Positions 17,301 through 24,664 of a DNA stretch of 27,292 nt are shown piece by piece. How positions within the stretch are numbered: position 1 is the stretch's first letter; each line of letters opens with the position of its first letter. The notes under the pieces are model-generated. The model saw nothing but the letters and a program-made list of their open reading frames with translations. It was not told the DNA's origin and searched no databases. The position numbers and the translations under genes are program-made. This DNA comes from an uncultured Lachnospiraceae bacterium (lineage in GTDB: Bacteria; Bacillota; Clostridia; Lachnospirales; Lachnospiraceae): positions 1-27,292 of the forward strand of contig CALWEE010000001.1 of assembly GCA_944376975.1 (NCBI GenBank). Direction: 5' to 3'.

Positions 17301-17869
17301 TTGCGCTTGACCGTACAGAGGAACTCTTCCATGGCTTGATTGATGTTCCTTCCCCGGACCAGTTTATCGTAAATATGACTGTGCAACTTATTGACCAGGC
17401 ACACGCGTTTAAAATTCTCCGACCGGAACAGCTTCACCGCTTCCTGCCAGTGCCGCGCCGCGAGCCGGGTAAATTCGTCCAGGTCGCCCACATGGCCGAT
17501 GGATGTTTCACAGAATGGCGCGCAGATCTCCACCTGGTAAGGCACGGCGATCTCGCCGCCGTTGCTGATCAGGCTGATGCGGCCTTCCACCTTGTCCCCG
17601 GGCTCCATGCCATGGCTGTCAAACGTATAATGGATCGTGTTGTCCGGGCCGATGATATCGGTCTCCACGCACTGCATAGGCTTATTGGAAGAAAAGATCT
17701 TCGCCCGTATTTCGACTTTATTCTCTGAATAGACACGCAGCTCTCCGTTGCATGTACTTTCCGCTTCAACTTCCAGGCAGATCTTATCTTCAGACAACCG
17801 GATATCCGGGCAGTCATATTCAAAGATTCCTTTGGATAACAGATTAATCTTCTCTTTCAATATTCTCAC
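14318..17869 (-). CDS. Very large beta-sandwich/alpha-solenoid protein (DUF5717-like)
   Basis: The protein has up to 1183 residues and no signal peptide or membrane segment. Residues about 10-115 form a beta-rich, Ig-like domain, and a second beta domain spans about 205-295 (KSGWGYQEITVTTEGDFLRV and nearby strands). Residues about 300-1060 are almost wholly helical with repeated Tyr/Leu/Arg-rich helix pairs, an alpha-solenoid. A third beta domain lies at about 1069-1133 (SVKICWQLNTDSRPGEWHEE), then a helical tail. I see no catalytic motif. The GTG start has a poor ribosome-binding site; TTG three codons later, preceded by AGGTGA, is a credible alternative (end 17860). Its stop codon abuts the start region of the Hsp70-like gene, so the two are translationally coupled. 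I recall DUF5717 for this family. A scaffold role is inference. Confidence 0.85.
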   Translation of the reverse strand: MRILKEKINLLSKGIFEYDCPDIRLSEDKICLEVEAESTCNGELRVYSENKVEIRAKIFSSNKPMQCVETDIIGPDNTIHYTFDSHGMEPGDKVEGRISLISNGGEIAVPYQVEICAPFCETSIGHVGDLDEFTRLAARHWQEAVKLFRSENFKRVCLVNKLHSHIYDKLVRGRNINQAMEEFLCTVKRKEQVRLSVSQREIICGKVDEAFADKLVIEKSGWGYQEITVTTEGDFLRVYKRRLTTEDFLGSYYELEYFIDPEWMTRGNNYGKIIIHTFFGDIEVRVQCRKEAFREEEDTRHFLEKSVYRVFRRALAYEQKAISRDEWYAQTREDVDGCRNNSDSVDYALLEAAFLTMAGEDTQARDIMSDINVRELRRTAFLKYCFAMYIEVLYRKDEGYTRYIIERFREFYSGQCDRWELLYMLIRLDERIAGGGAATFKLIKNEFEKGCHSPFLYSEALRLMNEDPSIVRELDRFEVALLLWGARHERLSQTLIYQYADLAVHEKTFNPAVLRAMMTLCGIYEKKELLAAVCGMLIKGAMTDSKYNRWYLLGIQSSLKLTQIYEYYMLSLDEAKADTLPSAVLYYFNYNNQLPAGKKAFLYRYIIEHREEIPRVYHSYDNIMKAFTHEQLASGRMDDNMACLYRHYITKDKMNRKLAEELPAVMFKYKITCAHPRITAVVVTMRDIDREFIYPLAGGKAYVDIFMDDYNIAFEDGQKHRYISSVTYEMKKMMDDSEFIKECYELNPSSAMVLMNRSERALRYQMVDEVSIDIYKRTLKLRTIRDEYRKNILKNLIDIYYENYEGETLEKYLLRLDIRLLGSNERGSIIEYYIQRGFVERAFNAISEYGYDNIQDKRLMRLCSRMIRKTDFTEDPLLLEMSFHSFRAGKYDETILQYLNRYYLGTTEEYLELWRASNAFEVDAYLLEEKTLCQVLFTENRVAETREVFDSYYKKKPNLKIVRAYLGYNAYQYLVKDVPMSAGIYQAMEIELDQMGRSRDVCSLAMLKHFSSMEAPEENLRPWIRKEISGFINRGLILPGFLKFRELLEVPGELVDRCFASYVTSPKHSVKICWQLNTDSRPGEWHEENMQNVYGGLFVKSWQVFADEHVMWYVIDSDGGREIQTKPVKVCPEAVGEEELISEEDHINRMILQKEFSDHEAMWKTAEDYEKITYMAKELFDIV

Positions 17870-17900
17870 CTGTACTTTATTTCTTCTGTCTGTCGCTTCG

Positions 17901-17929
17901 TTTACATTTCGCGAACTTCAGTGTATACT
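17901..17929 (+). promoter_or_regulatory. Promoter of the aminotransferase gene
   Basis: TTTACA (17901-17906) and TATACT (17924-17929) are separated by exactly 17 bases, a strong sigmaA pattern. The start codon at 18003 lies about 70 bases beyond the predicted start of transcription. It interleaves with the divergent promoter for the 1183-residue gene. Confidence 0.8.
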
Positions 17930-17945
17930 GGATACGTTAGTATTG

Positions 17946-17975
17946 ATTATACCACCATGCCTGAACATGGCGCAA
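17946..17975 (-). promoter_or_regulatory. Candidate promoter of the DUF5717/DUF5716/glpP operon
   Basis: On the minus strand a perfect TATAAT (17946-17951) lies 18 bases after TTGCGC (17970-17975). Transcription would start near 17939, inside the region of the divergent aminotransferase promoter. The same TTGCGC hexamer is used in the glycerol-3-phosphate promoter. The -35 match is partial. Confidence 0.65.
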
Positions 17976-18002
17976 CAAAAAACGACAAGAGGAGTGTTTT
18001 AT

Positions 18003-19100
18003 ATGATACAGATGTCTGACCACTTCCACGGCAGCGATCTTGAGAAGATCGAGGCGACCTATCATATCAAAAAGGAAGACATCACCAGTTTTTCCGCCAA
18101 CGTCAATCCCATCGGGATCTCCCCGCTGCTCCGGGAGACGCTGGCCCATCACATTGACGATATCACCGGCTATCCGGACCGGGAATATACTTCCCTCCGC
18201 CGCTGTATCGGCCGCTACATCGACGCGGATCCGAAAAATATCCTCGTGGGCAACGGATCGTCCGAACTGATCTCCCTTTTTATCGAAAATCTGAACCCGA
18301 AAAAGGCCCTCATCCTGGGGCCCACCTATTCCGAATATGAACACGCCGTCACCCTCTGCGGAGGCAGCGCTTATTATTACCGGCTGGACGAAAAGCACAA
18401 CTTCTCTGTCCATGTGGAAAAGCTGGAAGAAAAGCTGACCGAAAAGATCGATCTGCTCCTTATATGCAATCCCAATAATCCCACTTCCACCGCCATCTCC
18501 CGGCAAGATATGCGGCGCATACTGGACACATGCAAGATGCACGGCATCTATGTCCTGATCGACGAAACCTACGTGGAATTTACCGAAGACGTCCGTTCCG
18601 TCACCGCCGTCCCGCTGGCCCATATCTACAACAACGTGATCATCCTGCGGGGGATCTCCAAATTCTTCGCGGCGCCCGGCCTGCGCCTGGGCTATGCCAT
18701 CTGCAGCAACCGGGACCTGACAAAAAAAGTATCCGGCCGGCAGAATCCGTGGAGCATCAATACACTGGCCGCCATAGCCGGAGAGATCATGTTCAGCGAC
18801 GAAGATTACATTGAAGAAACCCGCAGTCTCATCTCGGAGGAACGGGCGCGGATCTGCCGTTTCCTGGACGGATGCGCCGGCCTGACCTATTATCCGCCGA
18901 CCGCCAATTTTATCCTTGTCAAGATCACCCGTGAGGGCGTGACCGCCGACGACCTGTTCGACGCGGCCATCCGCAGGGGCCTGATGATACGCAACTGCGC
19001 GTCTTTCCCCTTCCTTGACAACAAGTATTTCCGTTTCTGCTTCATGATGCCGGAAAAAAATGATGAACTTCTGGCGCTGATCAAAGAGATGCTGGGATGA
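18003..19100 (+). CDS. PLP-dependent class I/II aminotransferase, HisC/CobD-like
   Basis: The protein has 365 residues from the ATG at 18003, chosen because AGAGGAG lies eight bases upstream; the open frame extends further 5' without a start site of that quality and would overlap the divergent promoters. Fold-type I landmarks are FSANVNPIG (30-38), GNGSSELI (83-90), the NPNNPT loop (156-161), D187 and Y190 in IDETY, the PLP Schiff-base lysine K220 in RGISKFFAAPGLRLGY, R228 and the carboxylate-binding R344. The opening HGSD...FSANVNPIG resembles threonine-phosphate decarboxylase CobD, while the overall length also fits histidinol-phosphate aminotransferase. No histidine or cobalamin genes are nearby, so the substrate is unknown. 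It is the only plus-strand gene here and is monocistronic, with its own promoter and terminator. Confidence 0.9.
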   Translation: MIQMSDHFHGSDLEKIEATYHIKKEDITSFSANVNPIGISPLLRETLAHHIDDITGYPDREYTSLRRCIGRYIDADPKNILVGNGSSELISLFIENLNPKKALILGPTYSEYEHAVTLCGGSAYYYRLDEKHNFSVHVEKLEEKLTEKIDLLLICNPNNPTSTAISRQDMRRILDTCKMHGIYVLIDETYVEFTEDVRSVTAVPLAHIYNNVIILRGISKFFAAPGLRLGYAICSNRDLTKKVSGRQNPWSINTLAAIAGEIMFSDEDYIEETRSLISEERARICRFLDGCAGLTYYPPTANFILVKITREGVTADDLFDAAIRRGLMIRNCASFPFLDNKYFRFCFMMPEKNDELLALIKEMLG

Positions 19101-19115
19101 CATCCAAAATACGCC

Positions 19116-19159
19116 AAGAGGCCTGCCGGGCATAAAGCCCGCAGACCTCTTGTTTTTTT
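19116..19159 (+). terminator. Rho-independent terminator of the aminotransferase gene
   Basis: The stem AAGAGGCCTGCCGGGC / GCCCGCAGACCTCTT has one mismatch and one bulge, a short ATAAA loop, and is followed by G and seven T on the plus strand. It lies 15 bases after the stop codon, between convergent genes. On the minus strand the sequence after it is GGCGTATTTTGG, only a weak terminator for the opposing gene. Confidence 0.93.
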
Positions 19160-19186
19160 ATGCTATGTCATTCTTGTTTGTCCCGG

Positions 19187-19816
19187 TCACGCCTTCGTCG
19201 CCGGAGCCAGTTTGAGCACCTTCGCCATAAACTGGGGCATCGCCGCGTTTTGCTTGTAGGTCATGACGACATGGCCTTTTTCCAGCCGTTCCTTCATGGG
19301 GAGATCCGGCGCGAGCACTTCCAGCCGCCGACCGTAAACGGAGCGTATGGAAAAATCAAATTCTATGTAATCTTCCGTGCCGTTGAGCCGATAGCGCTCC
19401 CGTTCATATTCCACGACCACGCCGATACGCAGCTGATTGATGACGATCTCCAGATAGAGACTGGCCAGCACCGGATACCGGTTGTCTTTCAGCCAGTTCA
19501 CGTCGCCCCGGAGCAGCCGCTCACATTCAGCCCGTTCCAGGGGCGCGTAATCTTTGCAGACCATGCCTTCCCGGCGGCTTTTCTTCTCCACCATGAGATG
19601 CTCCGCGTCGCCGTCGATCATCACGATGCTGTAGATGTCTCTGTTGGATGGATCCGCGTCCTCCAGATAATTGATATCGTCATTAAAATATATCTTACGG
19701 ATGCGGTTTTTCCTGCCGGGCCTTCCTTTCTCGGAATTAAGCCCGGGACCGATCATCTTTTTATAATCCTTGTCTGTGATGACATTGTTGGTCTCGTAAT
19801 AAGCTTCTAATCCCAT
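19187..19816 (-). CDS. Divergent VTC-domain protein (polyphosphate polymerase-like)
   Basis: From ATG at 19816 the protein has 209 residues; an in-frame GTG at 19831 has its AAGG directly against the codon and is less likely, although the ATG has a longer than usual spacing from GGGTGG. The segments IRKIYFNDD (about 39-47), VEKKSRREGMVCKDYAPLER (about 76-95), LLRGDVNWL and VVVEYERERYRLNGTEDYIE (133-152) followed by FDFSIRS match the order of motifs in VTC domains. These are tunnel-fold enzymes of the CYTH/TTM group that make polyphosphate from ATP. The protein is shorter than usual, and the final strand, normally LEVKY-like with a metal-binding glutamate, reads HVVMTYKQ. It may therefore be inactive or changed in substrate. 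It has no membrane segments. Confidence 0.62.
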   Translation of the reverse strand: MGLEAYYETNNVITDKDYKKMIGPGLNSEKGRPGRKNRIRKIYFNDDINYLEDADPSNRDIYSIVMIDGDAEHLMVEKKSRREGMVCKDYAPLERAECERLLRGDVNWLKDNRYPVLASLYLEIVINQLRIGVVVEYERERYRLNGTEDYIEFDFSIRSVYGRRLEVLAPDLPMKERLEKGHVVMTYKQNAAMPQFMAKVLKLAPATKA

Positions 19817-19908
19817 GTTCGTATATTCCACCCTTTCTTCACAGCTTATTTATACCTTCACTCACTATTATATGCGGCAGCTATGAAAAAATGATGGCGA
19901 AATACAGA

Positions 19909-19953
19909 AGAAAGACTGAAATAATTCTTAAATAATTCTAAACCCGTCTTTCT
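19909..19953 (-). terminator. Weak candidate terminator after the beta-CASP gene
   Basis: On the minus strand the inverted repeat AGAAAGAC / GTCTTTCT starts within the stop codon of the beta-CASP gene and encloses an AT-rich loop of about 29 bases with a repeated GAATTATTT. It is followed by the pyrimidine-rich TCTGTATTTC. A TATAAT hexamer at 19867-19872 could be the -10 of a promoter for the VTC-like gene, but no good -35 was found. Confidence 0.35.
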
Positions 19954-21553
19954 ATCGGTCCCATTTATCGCATAGCTGATTGATCTGATCGGTAAACCGG
20001 GCCAGATCTTTATTGCTCCCGCCCTCATTATGGCTGATGACCAGCATGAGCCGCCGTCCGGCTGCCAGAAGCCGTTCAAATACAGACGCCGCCCGCTTGG
20101 CCGCCGCTTTCTTCGTCACTTTGACCGGCATGCCCTTTACAAGGCAGGCTCCCGTAGCCAGGTCGTACACGGTCCCGGAAAAAGGCGCCGTCGCGTCCGC
20201 CTTAAAAACACTGTGTATCGTGTCCGCGAAGATGTCGCATACCGCGTCTTCCCCATGGACGACAAAGACCTTTTTGGGAAAATGCTCAAAGCCGCCCAAC
20301 CAATCCAAAAGGCCGTTCTTATCGGCGTGTCCGCTGATGCCCACCAGTTTTTCGATGTGGGCATGGATTTCGATCTCCTCTCCGAAAAGCTTCACATGCT
20401 TGGCGCCTTCCACGATGGACCGGCCCAATGTCCCTTGGGCCTGGAAACCAACGAACAGGATGGTACATTCCGGCCGCCACAGATTATGTTTCAGATGATG
20501 CCTTATACGGCCCGCTTCGCACATGCCCGACGCCGATATGATCACCTTCGGCTCATCGATAAAATTGATCGCTCGGGATTCATCGCTGGTCACGGATGTC
20601 TTCAGCCCTGGAAACGAGATCGGGTTGATCCCCTGTTTGACCAGCGCCATGGCTTCTTCGTCGAAGCAATCGTAAATGTTCCGGTTGAACACGTGAGTCG
20701 CCTCCACCGCCAGCGGGCTGTCCACATATACCTTAAACCCGTCGTGTCCCTTTATCCGTTTTTCCGCCTTGATCTGCCGGATGAAATAAAGCATTTCCTG
20801 GGTACGCCCCACGGCGAAGGAAGGAATGACCACGTTCCCGCCCCGGTCGAACGTCTCCTGGATGATACGGGTCAGTTCCGCCACATAGTCCGGCCGGTTG
20901 GAACTGTGGATCCGGTCTCCGTATGTGGACTCAATAACCACATAGTCCGCTTCGCTCACATAAGCCGGGTCTTTGATCAACGGCTGATGGGTATTGCCCA
21001 CATCGCCGGAAAAAACGATCTTCTTTTCCACGTCTTCCTCCCGGATCCAGATCTCGATACAGGAGGACCCGAGCAAATGCCCCACGTCGGTAAACCGGAT
21101 ACGGATGCCGTCGCAGACGGAGATCACCTGACCGTAATCGCAGCCCCGGAAATGTTCCAGGACGCCTTCCGCGTCTTCCATGGTATACAGCGGTATATAA
21201 TCAGGACGTCCGGCCCGCCGGCCTTTACGGTTCCGCCATTCCGCCTCAAACTCCTGGATGTGGGCGCTGTCACGGAGCATGATCTTGCACAGATCCTGCG
21301 TCGCTTTCGTGCAGAGCACTGTCCCCTTAAAGCCCTGGGCGTACAGCATGGGCAGCAGCCCGGAATGGTCGATATGGGCGTGGGTCAGGAAAACCCAGTC
21401 GATATCTGCCGATGATACCGGGATTTCCTGGTTTTCATATATGTCTTCACCTTGTTCCATCCCGCAATCAATGAGGATCTTCCGGCCGCAGGCTTCCAGA
21501 TAATGACAGCTGCCCGTCACCTCATGATCGGCTCCTAAAAATGTCAAACGCAT
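19952..21553 (-). CDS. Metallo-beta-lactamase/beta-CASP RNase-like protein (COG1236 type)
   Basis: From ATG at 21553 the protein has 533 residues. This start is chosen because GGGAGGGATTTT precedes it and the fold begins at once (MRLTFLGADHEVTGS). The zinc ligands are H58-A-H60-x-D62-H63, H159 in DVGHL and D184 in FSGDVG. The beta-CASP part has ESTYGD (208-213), PSFAVGRTQE (about 244-253), SASGMCEAGR and the late SGHAD. Proteins of this build process RNA, as RNase J and CPSF73 do. After the catalytic core comes a tail of about 100 residues rich in Lys and Ala (VTKKAAAKRAASVFERLLA) that may bind RNA or a partner. The bacterial COG1236 subgroup is poorly studied, so RNA cleavage is the likely but unproven role. 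The leader contains a hairpin that covers the ribosome-binding site. Confidence 0.92.
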   Translation of the reverse strand: MRLTFLGADHEVTGSCHYLEACGRKILIDCGMEQGEDIYENQEIPVSSADIDWVFLTHAHIDHSGLLPMLYAQGFKGTVLCTKATQDLCKIMLRDSAHIQEFEAEWRNRKGRRAGRPDYIPLYTMEDAEGVLEHFRGCDYGQVISVCDGIRIRFTDVGHLLGSSCIEIWIREEDVEKKIVFSGDVGNTHQPLIKDPAYVSEADYVVIESTYGDRIHSSNRPDYVAELTRIIQETFDRGGNVVIPSFAVGRTQEMLYFIRQIKAEKRIKGHDGFKVYVDSPLAVEATHVFNRNIYDCFDEEAMALVKQGINPISFPGLKTSVTSDESRAINFIDEPKVIISASGMCEAGRIRHHLKHNLWRPECTILFVGFQAQGTLGRSIVEGAKHVKLFGEEIEIHAHIEKLVGISGHADKNGLLDWLGGFEHFPKKVFVVHGEDAVCDIFADTIHSVFKADATAPFSGTVYDLATGACLVKGMPVKVTKKAAAKRAASVFERLLAAGRRLMLVISHNEGGSNKDLARFTDQINQLCDKWDR

Positions 21554-21555
21554 AA

Positions 21556-21602
21556 AATCCCTCCCATCTATATGTATAGTATACATGAAAACGGGAGGGA
21601 TT
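21556..21602 (-). promoter_or_regulatory. 5'-UTR hairpin sequestering the beta-CASP gene ribosome-binding site
   Basis: On the minus strand AATCCCTCCC (21593-21602) is perfectly complementary to GGGAGGGATT (21556-21565), which contains the Shine-Dalgarno sequence two bases before the ATG. An inner stem ATGTAT / ATACAT with a three-base loop lies between the arms, separated from them by a six-by-six internal loop. The predicted transcription start (about 21602-21603) falls at the foot of the stem, so the mRNA would begin with this structure and hide its own translation start. Alternatively the palindrome could be a DNA operator. Confidence 0.7.
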
Positions 21603-21609
21603 ACTATTA

Positions 21610-21637
21610 ATTATTTGTAAACTTTTATATTTGTCAA
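21610..21637 (-). promoter_or_regulatory. Promoter of the beta-CASP gene
   Basis: On the minus strand a perfect TTGACA (21632-21637) is followed after 16 bases by AATAAT (21610-21615), five of six matches to consensus, in AT-rich surroundings. A second possible -10, TATACT at 21578-21583, has no matching -35 (TAGTAA at 17 bases). Confidence 0.75.
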
Positions 21638-21676
21638 AAATTGTCAGACTACATATGGTGGCGGATCCAAACGCGT

Positions 21677-22279
21677 CTACTCTATATGGTCTTCCAGCAC
21701 CTTTTCTTCCATCAGTTCCCAGATCTCATCCCTTCCCTGACGGGTCACCGCCGAAAAAGGAATGACAGTCGTGCCTTTTTCCAAAGCCAGGCTTTCCCGC
21801 AGGATCTTCAGCTGCTTCGCCACCTGGCTGCGTTTCAGCTTGTCCAGTTTCGTGGCGATGATCACCGGATGAAAGCCCTGGCTGAGGATCCACTCATACA
21901 TCTGCCGGTCATTGGCGGAAGCTTCATGGCGGATATCGATGAGCAGGAACACGATCTTGAGCTGTTTGGAACTATGCAGGTACCGTTCCACCATCTTGCC
22001 CCAGCTGGCTTTGGCCGCCTCGGACACTTTCGCGTAGCCGTATCCGGGCAGATCGACAAAATACAGTTCGTCATTGACCCGGTAAAAATTGATCGTCTGG
22101 GTCTTCCCGGGCTGGGAAGATGTCCGCGCCAGCGACTTGCGGTTGAGCAGTCCGTTGATCAGCGACGATTTTCCGACGTTGGATTTTCCGGCGAAGGCCA
22201 CTTCCGGAAGGGCATTGTCCGGGAGGACGCTGGTCACGCCGCATACGGTCTCCAGGTCTACTTTTTTAATTATGTGCAT
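21677..22279 (-). CDS. engB: Ribosome biogenesis GTPase YsxC/EngB
   Basis: The protein has 200 residues, typical for EngB (YihA/YsxC). The GTPase motifs are G1 GKSNVGKS (31-38), a G2 region in SQPGKTQTINFY (about 55-66), G3 DLPG (76-79) within DLPGYGYA, G4 TKLD (143-146) and G5 FSA (175-177). The protein binds the 50S subunit and is needed for its late assembly, and it is essential in Bacillus subtilis. The ATG begins one base after the lon stop codon, and its ribosome-binding site AAAGGAG lies inside the last lon codons, so translation is coupled. lon-engB is a common pair in Firmicutes. No terminator is visible after the gene. Confidence 0.97.
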   Translation of the reverse strand: MHIIKKVDLETVCGVTSVLPDNALPEVAFAGKSNVGKSSLINGLLNRKSLARTSSQPGKTQTINFYRVNDELYFVDLPGYGYAKVSEAAKASWGKMVERYLHSSKQLKIVFLLIDIRHEASANDRQMYEWILSQGFHPVIIATKLDKLKRSQVAKQLKILRESLALEKGTTVIPFSAVTRQGRDEIWELMEEKVLEDHIE

Positions 22280-22280
22280 A

Positions 22281-24629
22281 TTACGCTCCTTTTTCCTCCG
22301 CTTCCGGAAGGCTTTCTTTTACCAGCGCTTCCTTCAGCACGTCTTCCATCTTATCCACATAGACGACGCGCACGCCGTTTGTGATCTCCGCTTCCAGTTC
22401 TTCCACATCCTGCCGGTTCTTTTTCGGCACGAGCACTTTTTTGATCTTGGCCGTCTTGGCCGCCAGTATCTTTTCTTTCAGGCCGCCTATGGGGAGCACC
22501 CGGCCTCTCAGGGTGATCTCGCCGGTCATGGCCACGTCCGCCCGCACTTTTATGCCGGTGATCGCCGAGATCATGGCCGTCGCCATGGTGATGCCGGCCG
22601 ACGGGCCGTCCTTCGGCACCGCCCCTTCCGGTATGTGGATATGGATATCGTGGGTTTCAAAAAACTCCGGTTTGATGTGGAGCCGCTCTCCGGCGGAACG
22701 GATATAGCTGATGCCGGCCACGGCGGATTCTTTCATGACATCCCCCAGCTGTCCGGTCAGTTCAAATTTTCCTTTTCCCGGAAGGACGTTGACCTCCACG
22801 GAAAGGGTATCGCCGCCCACGCTCGTCCACGCGAGGCCGCGGACAATGCCCACTTCATCCCGCGTATTGGCTTCATCGAAGGTATACCGTTTTTTGCCCA
22901 GATATCTTTCCAGCGATTTAACGCCGATCTTGACGACCGTCTTTTGATCTTCCATGATCTCCCTGGCGGCTTTACGGCATATGTCGCCGATGCGCCGTTC
23001 CAGGTTGCGCACGCCCGCCTCCCGGGTGTAATGGGTGATGATACATTCCAGCGCCTTGTCCGTCATGCTCAGCTGGGTCTTTTTAAGCCCGTGTATCTGT
23101 ATCTGCTTCGGTATGAGGTGCTCCTTGGCGATGTGGATCTTTTCGTTCTCCGTATACGTGTTCACTTCGATCAGTTCCATACGGTCCAGAAGGGGTCTGG
23201 GTATGGTGGATACGGTATTGGCCGTGGCGATGAACAGTACTTCCGAAAGATCCAGAGGCAGCTCGATGTAGTTGTCCCGGAACTTGTTGTTCTGTTCCGA
23301 ATCCAGCACTTCCAAAAGGGCTGAAAAAACGTCGCCTTTGTAGTCGTTGCTGGCTTTGTCCACTTCATCCAGGAGCATGACCGGATTTTTCACGCCCGCG
23401 TTGCGCAGCCCCGCGGCGATCCGTCCCGGCATGGCGCCCACATACGTCTTTCTGTGCCCGCGGATCTCCGCTTCATCCCGCACGCCGCCCAGGCTGATGC
23501 GGACATATTTTTTATCCAGCGCCCGGGCTACGGACCGGGCAATGGAACTTTTCCCGGTCCCCGGCGGTCCTACCAGGCACAGGATCGGGCTTTCGCCTTT
23601 GCCTGTCAGCTGGCGCACGGCCAGGTATTCCAGTATCCGCTCTTTGACCTTTTCCAGCCCATAATGATCTTCATCCAATATCCGCGCCGCTTCCTTCAGG
23701 CTGACTTTTTCTTCATCCTTCCTGTCCCAGGGCATGGACAACAAAGTTTCGATATAGCCGCGGGAAACGCCGTTTTCGGAAGGCGATCCGCTAAGGCCCC
23801 GGAACCGCTCGATCTCTTTTCGGATCTTTTCCTTGATCTCGCTTCCGGCTTCCAGTTCTTCCAGTTTCTTTTCAAATTCACGGGCTTCCGCCTGGGCATT
23901 GTCCTCGCCCAGTTCTTCCCGTATCACTTTCAGCTGTTCCCTCAGTATATATTCCCGCTGGTTTTTGTCCACCCGGTTCTTCACTTTTTCCTGGATCTCC
24001 CGGCCAATGCGGATCATCTGTATCTCGTGATCCATAAACACGGTCAGCCGGTCGAACCGGGTCTGAAGATCCGTCGTTTCCAGATATTTCTGGCGTTCCT
24101 TGTACTCCATGGGAAGATCGACGCACAGCTGGTCCACCAGCCGTTCCAGATCGTCTTCCTCCATGAGCTTCCGCGCCAGGTCCGAACTGAAACTGGGATT
24201 GCTCGCCGCGTAGGCCTTCAGGTTTTCATGGAGATAGCGGACCATTCCCCGCTGGGTCATTTCGTCGATATCGTTCACCGTCTTGTCGATCACCCGCACT
24301 TCCGCCTTGAGCATGGGTTCTTCCATGACCAGGCTTTCCAGATGCCCCCGGTAAACGCCTTCCACAAGGACGCGGAGCATATTTTTAGGCAGCTTGACGA
24401 TCTGTTTGATGCGGGCCACCGTACCGTAGGCGTACAGGTCTTTTTCTTCCGGATCTTCTGTCTCCGGATTTTTCTGCGTGACCAGGAAAACATTCTGATC
24501 TTTCACCGTAGCCGCTTCCACGGCATATTTTGATTTTCTCCGGCTCACCTCAAAATGAACAATCATATCCGGCAGGATAGTCAGCCCTCTCAGCGCGATC
24601 ACCGGAAGCTCCAAACGTAAATCATTCAT
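22281..24629 (-). CDS. lon: ATP-dependent protease La
   Basis: The protein has 782 residues, full length for LonA. The N-terminal substrate domain begins [20 protein letters not shown] (8-27) and is followed by a long helical linker at about 190-285. The AAA+ module has Walker A GPPGTGKS (354-361) and Walker [10 protein letters not shown] (417-425). The protease domain carries the catalytic serine S677 in PKDGPSAG and lysine K720 in GGLKEK, 43 residues apart as in the Escherichia coli enzyme. It degrades misfolded and selected regulatory proteins in the cytoplasm. The start has GGTGAG about six bases upstream. It follows clpX across a 76-base gap that holds a hairpin, and overlaps the engB ribosome-binding site at its 3' end. 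Nothing unusual in the coding sequence. Confidence 0.98.
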   Translation of the reverse strand: MNDLRLELPVIALRGLTILPDMIVHFEVSRRKSKYAVEAATVKDQNVFLVTQKNPETEDPEEKDLYAYGTVARIKQIVKLPKNMLRVLVEGVYRGHLESLVMEEPMLKAEVRVIDKTVNDIDEMTQRGMVRYLHENLKAYAASNPSFSSDLARKLMEEDDLERLVDQLCVDLPMEYKERQKYLETTDLQTRFDRLTVFMDHEIQMIRIGREIQEKVKNRVDKNQREYILREQLKVIREELGEDNAQAEAREFEKKLEELEAGSEIKEKIRKEIERFRGLSGSPSENGVSRGYIETLLSMPWDRKDEEKVSLKEAARILDEDHYGLEKVKERILEYLAVRQLTGKGESPILCLVGPPGTGKSSIARSVARALDKKYVRISLGGVRDEAEIRGHRKTYVGAMPGRIAAGLRNAGVKNPVMLLDEVDKASNDYKGDVFSALLEVLDSEQNNKFRDNYIELPLDLSEVLFIATANTVSTIPRPLLDRMELIEVNTYTENEKIHIAKEHLIPKQIQIHGLKKTQLSMTDKALECIITHYTREAGVRNLERRIGDICRKAAREIMEDQKTVVKIGVKSLERYLGKKRYTFDEANTRDEVGIVRGLAWTSVGGDTLSVEVNVLPGKGKFELTGQLGDVMKESAVAGISYIRSAGERLHIKPEFFETHDIHIHIPEGAVPKDGPSAGITMATAMISAITGIKVRADVAMTGEITLRGRVLPIGGLKEKILAAKTAKIKKVLVPKKNRQDVEELEAEITNGVRVVYVDKMEDVLKEALVKESLPEAEEKGA

Positions 24630-24664
24630 TTTTTCTCACCACTTCTTATCTCATCTCAATTAAT

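Noticed and set aside
16355..17728. Plus-strand open frame of 457 codons opposite the solenoid gene
   Set aside because: It lies wholly within a longer, well-started minus-strand gene and its translation shows no domain or proper start site.
17748..18002. N-terminal extension of the aminotransferase frame by 85 codons
   Set aside because: It would overlap the divergent gene and both promoters. The ATG at 18003 has a good ribosome-binding site and starts just before the conserved HGSD/FSANVNP region.
18890..19133. Minus-strand frames within the aminotransferase gene
   Set aside because: They are shadows of a conserved plus-strand gene with complete PLP motifs.
20030..21415. Plus-strand open frame of 461 codons opposite the beta-CASP gene
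   Set aside because: The opposite strand encodes all metallo-beta-lactamase and beta-CASP motifs. The plus-strand reading has none.
21578..21583. TATACT as the -10 box of the beta-CASP gene
   Set aside because: The -35 at 17 bases is TAGTAA, a poor match. The upstream TTGACA-16-AATAAT is much better, although the alternative is kept as a refuting possibility for the hairpin finding.
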